From: Ruminococcus flavefaciens
Lineage (GTDB): Bacteria; Bacillota; Clostridia; Oscillospirales; Ruminococcaceae
Length of the DNA stretch: 64,000 nucleotides
Direction of reading: 5' to 3'
NCBI GenBank assembly: GCA_023667045.1
Contig: JAMPAU010000001.1
Span: forward strand, 713,819-777,818
The stretch's first letter is position 1. Each line of letters opens with the position of its first letter. Below are positions 62,093 through 64,000 of this stretch, in pieces. Position numbers and translations under genes: made by a program. The notes under the pieces are model-generated. The model ran no database searches. It saw only the letters and a program-made list of their open reading frames with translations, and was not told the DNA's origin.

Positions 62093-62904
62093 TTTTCCTC
62101 TCCGGTTCTGAAATATTTTGCAACAACAGCGAGAAGTATTCCGGCAACTGCTATAAGTCCGGCAGACAGTGCAAAAAGCCCCCTGCGGTCGTATCCAGTA
62201 TCTTCAACCAGTGAAGAACCTACGTTAGCCATGCCGACAAGTTCGCCCTCGTCGTTTCTCATAGAAAGTGAAATATTATCGTCGCTGATTTCCTCAACGC
62301 TGACGTTTACGCCGAGTGCCTCGCTTGCATTCACCATAGAATCAACAACTTCTGCTTTCTGCTCAACCGGAAGCTGTTTCATAATACTTTTCTTTTCTTC
62401 CGGCGTAAGATTATCAAGGATAACCTGTTGCTGTTCTGGCGTAAAACTGCGTATATAGTCCATTTTTTCGTCATAGGAAAGCTTAATGAAATCACTGGTG
62501 GGGATTCTTGTAAAAGAAGAACCGTCGCTCATCTGTAGGGTAATACCGCCGGAAACGTTATTGTCATCTGGAGAATCCGGTTCAGTTATGACTTCTCCGC
62601 CAGAAGATGTCGTAGTAGTAGTGGTTGTAGTCGGCTGAGGATTCTGCGATGCAGTGGTTAGAAAAATACCCTCTGCTTCGTAAAGTTTATAAATAGCATA
62701 GTCCAAATCCTCCTCGGTGTATTTACCTGGATTGGCATAATACTCATTATATCCCTGCTGAATAGTTTCCTCAGGCTGACCCAACTCTCTCGCAACCCTC
62801 GCCACATCGTCTATAGTTGTCGCATTAGCGGTCATAGAACATAAAAGCATTCCTGCCGTTATACCTGCTCCGACCGCTAACTTTATAAAAGATTTATTTC
62901 TCAT
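62089..62904 (-). CDS. secreted protein with C-terminal anchor, likely sortase substrate
   Basis: 271 aa. Signal peptide of ~28 residues ending TANA, a Thr-rich linker (~90-98), a helical middle (FTPEQQQVILDNLTPEEKK), and a C-terminal tripartite end: VEDTG, a hydrophobic helix, and KYFRTGEEK. VEDTG stands where LPxTG would be expected, so it is probably a variant sorting signal read by the sortase encoded next to it. The overlap of 4 bases ties the two. The biological role is unknown. Confidence 0.78.
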   Translation of the reverse strand: MRNKSFIKLAVGAGITAGMLLCSMTANATTIDDVARVARELGQPEETIQQGYNEYYANPGKYTEEDLDYAIYKLYEAEGIFLTTASQNPQPTTTTTTTTSSGGEVITEPDSPDDNNVSGGITLQMSDGSSFTRIPTSDFIKLSYDEKMDYIRSFTPEQQQVILDNLTPEEKKSIMKQLPVEQKAEVVDSMVNASEALGVNVSVEEISDDNISLSMRNDEGELVGMANVGSSLVEDTGYDRRGLFALSAGLIAVAGILLAVVAKYFRTGEEK

Positions 62905-62935
62905 TATAACATAACCTCCTTAATTCCATACTTCA

Positions 62936-62964
62936 ATTATATCTTTTTTCGGCTTTATTGTCAA
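62936..62964 (-). promoter_or_regulatory. sigma-A promoter of the sortase locus
   Basis: TTGACA (62959-62964), a 17-nt spacer, TATAAT (62936-62941) on the minus strand. Confidence 0.85.
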
Positions 62965-63034
62965 GCAGAATAATAATTTTAACATATTTTCAGAATATCA
63001 TCACAAAAATATCAAAATTTTTTTCAAAAAACTC

Positions 63035-63063
63035 TTGACATTTCAGTTTTTATGTGATATACT
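63035..63063 (+). promoter_or_regulatory. sigma-A promoter of tRNA-Leu
   Basis: TTGACA (63035-63040), a 17-nt spacer, TATACT (63058-63063), 30 bases before the tRNA. Confidence 0.85.
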
Positions 63064-63093
63064 ATTAAAGTAAGTTTGAGACAAATTAATTAT

Positions 63094-63177
63094 GCCGCTG
63101 TGGTGGAATAGGCAGACACAAGGGACTTAAAATCCCTCGGAGTAAAATCCGTACCGGTTCAAGTCCGGTCAGCGGCA
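63094..63177 (+). tRNA. tRNA-Leu (UAA)
   Basis: 84 nt, class II with a long variable arm. Acceptor GCCGCTG/CAGCGGC plus A73, anticodon arm AGGGA-CTTAAAA-TCCCT with anticodon TAA, T-arm GGTTCAAGTCC. CCA is not encoded (the next bases are CTA). The 220 bases after it are AT-rich and hold no gene that I can support. Confidence 0.96.
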
Positions 63178-63400
63178 CTATAAGTATTTTATCCTGTATT
63201 TCAGCATTTTGAATGACTGTTAATGACTTATAGTAGAAAATCTTCGTTGAGTTTGAAAATTTTTTACTGTCTACTGCATCTCAGTTCATTGGTTCATTTT
63301 TTTAACTTTGGCAAACGTAATGGACTTTTATCTTGTATTTTTTATATTTTGTCGTTTTGGTGAATATTCAGTTTTTTGTCAGCGACATTTTAAACAACAT

Positions 63401-63438
63401 AAAATCGGACTTGTTGAAGTTCGGTTTTATTTTTTTAA
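63401..63438. terminator. terminator between tRNA-Leu and the MORN-repeat gene
   Basis: AAAATCGGACTT pairs with AAGTTCGGTTTT (one G-T pair, 4-nt loop), followed by ATTTTTTT on the plus strand. It is over 200 bases from the tRNA, so it may serve the minus-strand gene or be left from a lost gene. Confidence 0.6.
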
Positions 63439-63471
63439 CCGAAATTTTTCTACCATACAGCCAAAACTATT

Positions 63472-63870
63472 TTATGCCTCACCCTGATTTATAGTATTAC
63501 CATTTTCATCATATTCAATGTATTTGTAGTGGCAATCATTTTTATAATAATTTCTTATCCTCTTTATTAATCCATTTTCATACCATTCATATGATTTTCC
63601 GACTAAATTTCCCTTATTAAATACTCCGTAGCTTTTAGGTTTGCCAGAAAGATAAAAATCAACAGATAATCCATGTTTTTTACCATTTTCATAATATGAA
63701 TAATATGCAAGGATATCATTATCATATATCTCATATAACAGCCCTGTAAAAAGAACTCCTTCACAATTACCTATCAAGTAATCACACCAACAAATTTCTT
63801 CACCGTCAAAATATGTTCCATGTTCAATAACATATTCTTTTGATAGTATATTCAATTCATTTGGTTTCAT
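63472..63870 (-). CDS. MORN-repeat protein (YwqK-like)
   Basis: 132 aa. Repeats of the YxxNGKxxG type are visible: YYENGKKHG, FNKGNLVGKSYEWYENGLIKRIRNY, YIEYDENGNTINQG. The family includes YwqK, described as an antitoxin-like partner in some Bacillus loci and common in secretion or toxin islands. The start is MKPNELNILSK after TTTGGAGGAATT. No toxin is seen beside it; the next plus-coordinate sequence is an integrase fragment, so this end of the window may be a mobile region. Confidence 0.75.
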   Translation of the reverse strand: MKPNELNILSKEYVIEHGTYFDGEEICWCDYLIGNCEGVLFTGLLYEIYDNDILAYYSYYENGKKHGLSVDFYLSGKPKSYGVFNKGNLVGKSYEWYENGLIKRIRNYYKNDCHYKYIEYDENGNTINQGEA

Positions 63871-63932
63871 AATTCCTCCAAAGTATTTCAAATTATTTTG
63901 AATTAAAAGCAACATATCATATCAAATGCAAA

Positions 63933-64000
63933 TTAATGACTAATTGTGTTCGCTGTCAGACCGCTGTTGTATTTGTCGTTGTAGAACTGCTGAATCTGCA
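63933..64000 (-). pseudogene. integrase (tyrosine recombinase) fragment, runs off the window
   Basis: The minus strand reads QIQQFYNDKYNSGLTANTIS-H-stop. This matches the end of the core-binding SAM-like domain of phage-type integrases (pattern …FYN…SGLS..TI..IH). In intact enzymes the chain continues for ~250 residues; here it stops at once. It lies 760 bases from tRNA-Leu, a common integration site. The upstream part is beyond the window. Confidence 0.5.

Noticed and set aside
1-64000. CRISPR array, prophage or insertion sequence
   Set aside because: No regularly spaced direct repeats with spacers, no transposase with inverted ends and no phage structural genes were seen. Only an integrase fragment at the right edge suggests past mobility.

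Overview
The window looks like the chromosome of a low-GC, spore-forming, Gram-positive anaerobe close to Ruminococcus. Supporting signs are the spoIIGA-sigE sporulation pair, two secreted dockerin (cellulosome-type) proteins behind an ECF sigma/anti-sigma pair, hemZ, recJ-rel, many strong sigma-A promoters with 17-nt spacers, and AGGAGG-type ribosome binding sites. It is mostly ordinary chromosome with several decayed genes (a frameshifted GIY-YIG protein, a deleted NUDIX hydrolase, an integrase fragment).

Layout. 0.5-6.8 kb (minus): sigE, spoIIGA, a 33-residue membrane peptide, a DEAD-box RNA helicase, and two O-acetylhomoserine sulfhydrylases. 6.8-7.9 kb: three copies of an RNA element made of two head-to-tail tRNA-like modules, each behind its own sigma-A promoter. 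One leads into metY, one into a PepSY gene, and one is closed by its own terminator. 7.9-13.4 kb: an SDR protein; then a Ro60-like DUF2828/vWA protein divided from two divergent WYL regulators by 650 nt of structured, repeated non-coding DNA, resembling a Ro/Y-RNA locus. 13.4-24.3 kb (minus): orphan NADAR protein, Maf-DUF1015 fusion, rRNA methyltransferase, hemZ, metallo-beta-lactamase-fold hydrolase, rel, recJ.

24.4-31 kb: paired small lipoprotein/membrane proteins, ASCH and phosphoesterase genes, the ECF sigma operon with dockerins. 31-35.7 kb: FMN-riboswitch-controlled riboflavin operon ribD-ribE-unknown-ribBA-ribH-HAD phosphatase. 36-45 kb: a MacB/FtsX-type ABC fusion, prs, ppa, a periplasmic-binding-like diguanylate cyclase, dCMP deaminase, cardiolipin synthase. 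45.5-48.6 kb: an ABC exporter under a GTTAG-N6-CTAAC operator, shared with a flavodoxin/DUF3793 operon at 52 kb (probably iron-responsive). 48.7-51.4 kb: folate operon (HD protein, folP, folB-folK fusion, folA). 52.7-60.1 kb: AraC regulator, amino acid permease, PII-like protein and an opine/amine-oxidase-like operon; two promoters here share one 19-nt box and are each followed by a terminator-like hairpin. 60.3-64 kb: tRNA-Pro, a sortase with its likely substrate and a membrane partner, tRNA-Leu, a MORN-repeat protein and an integrase fragment.

The most unusual material is the tandem tRNA-like RNA family at 6.8-7.9 kb, followed by the Ro-like/WYL locus with its intervening repeats. All calls come from reading the sequence; no database search was run.
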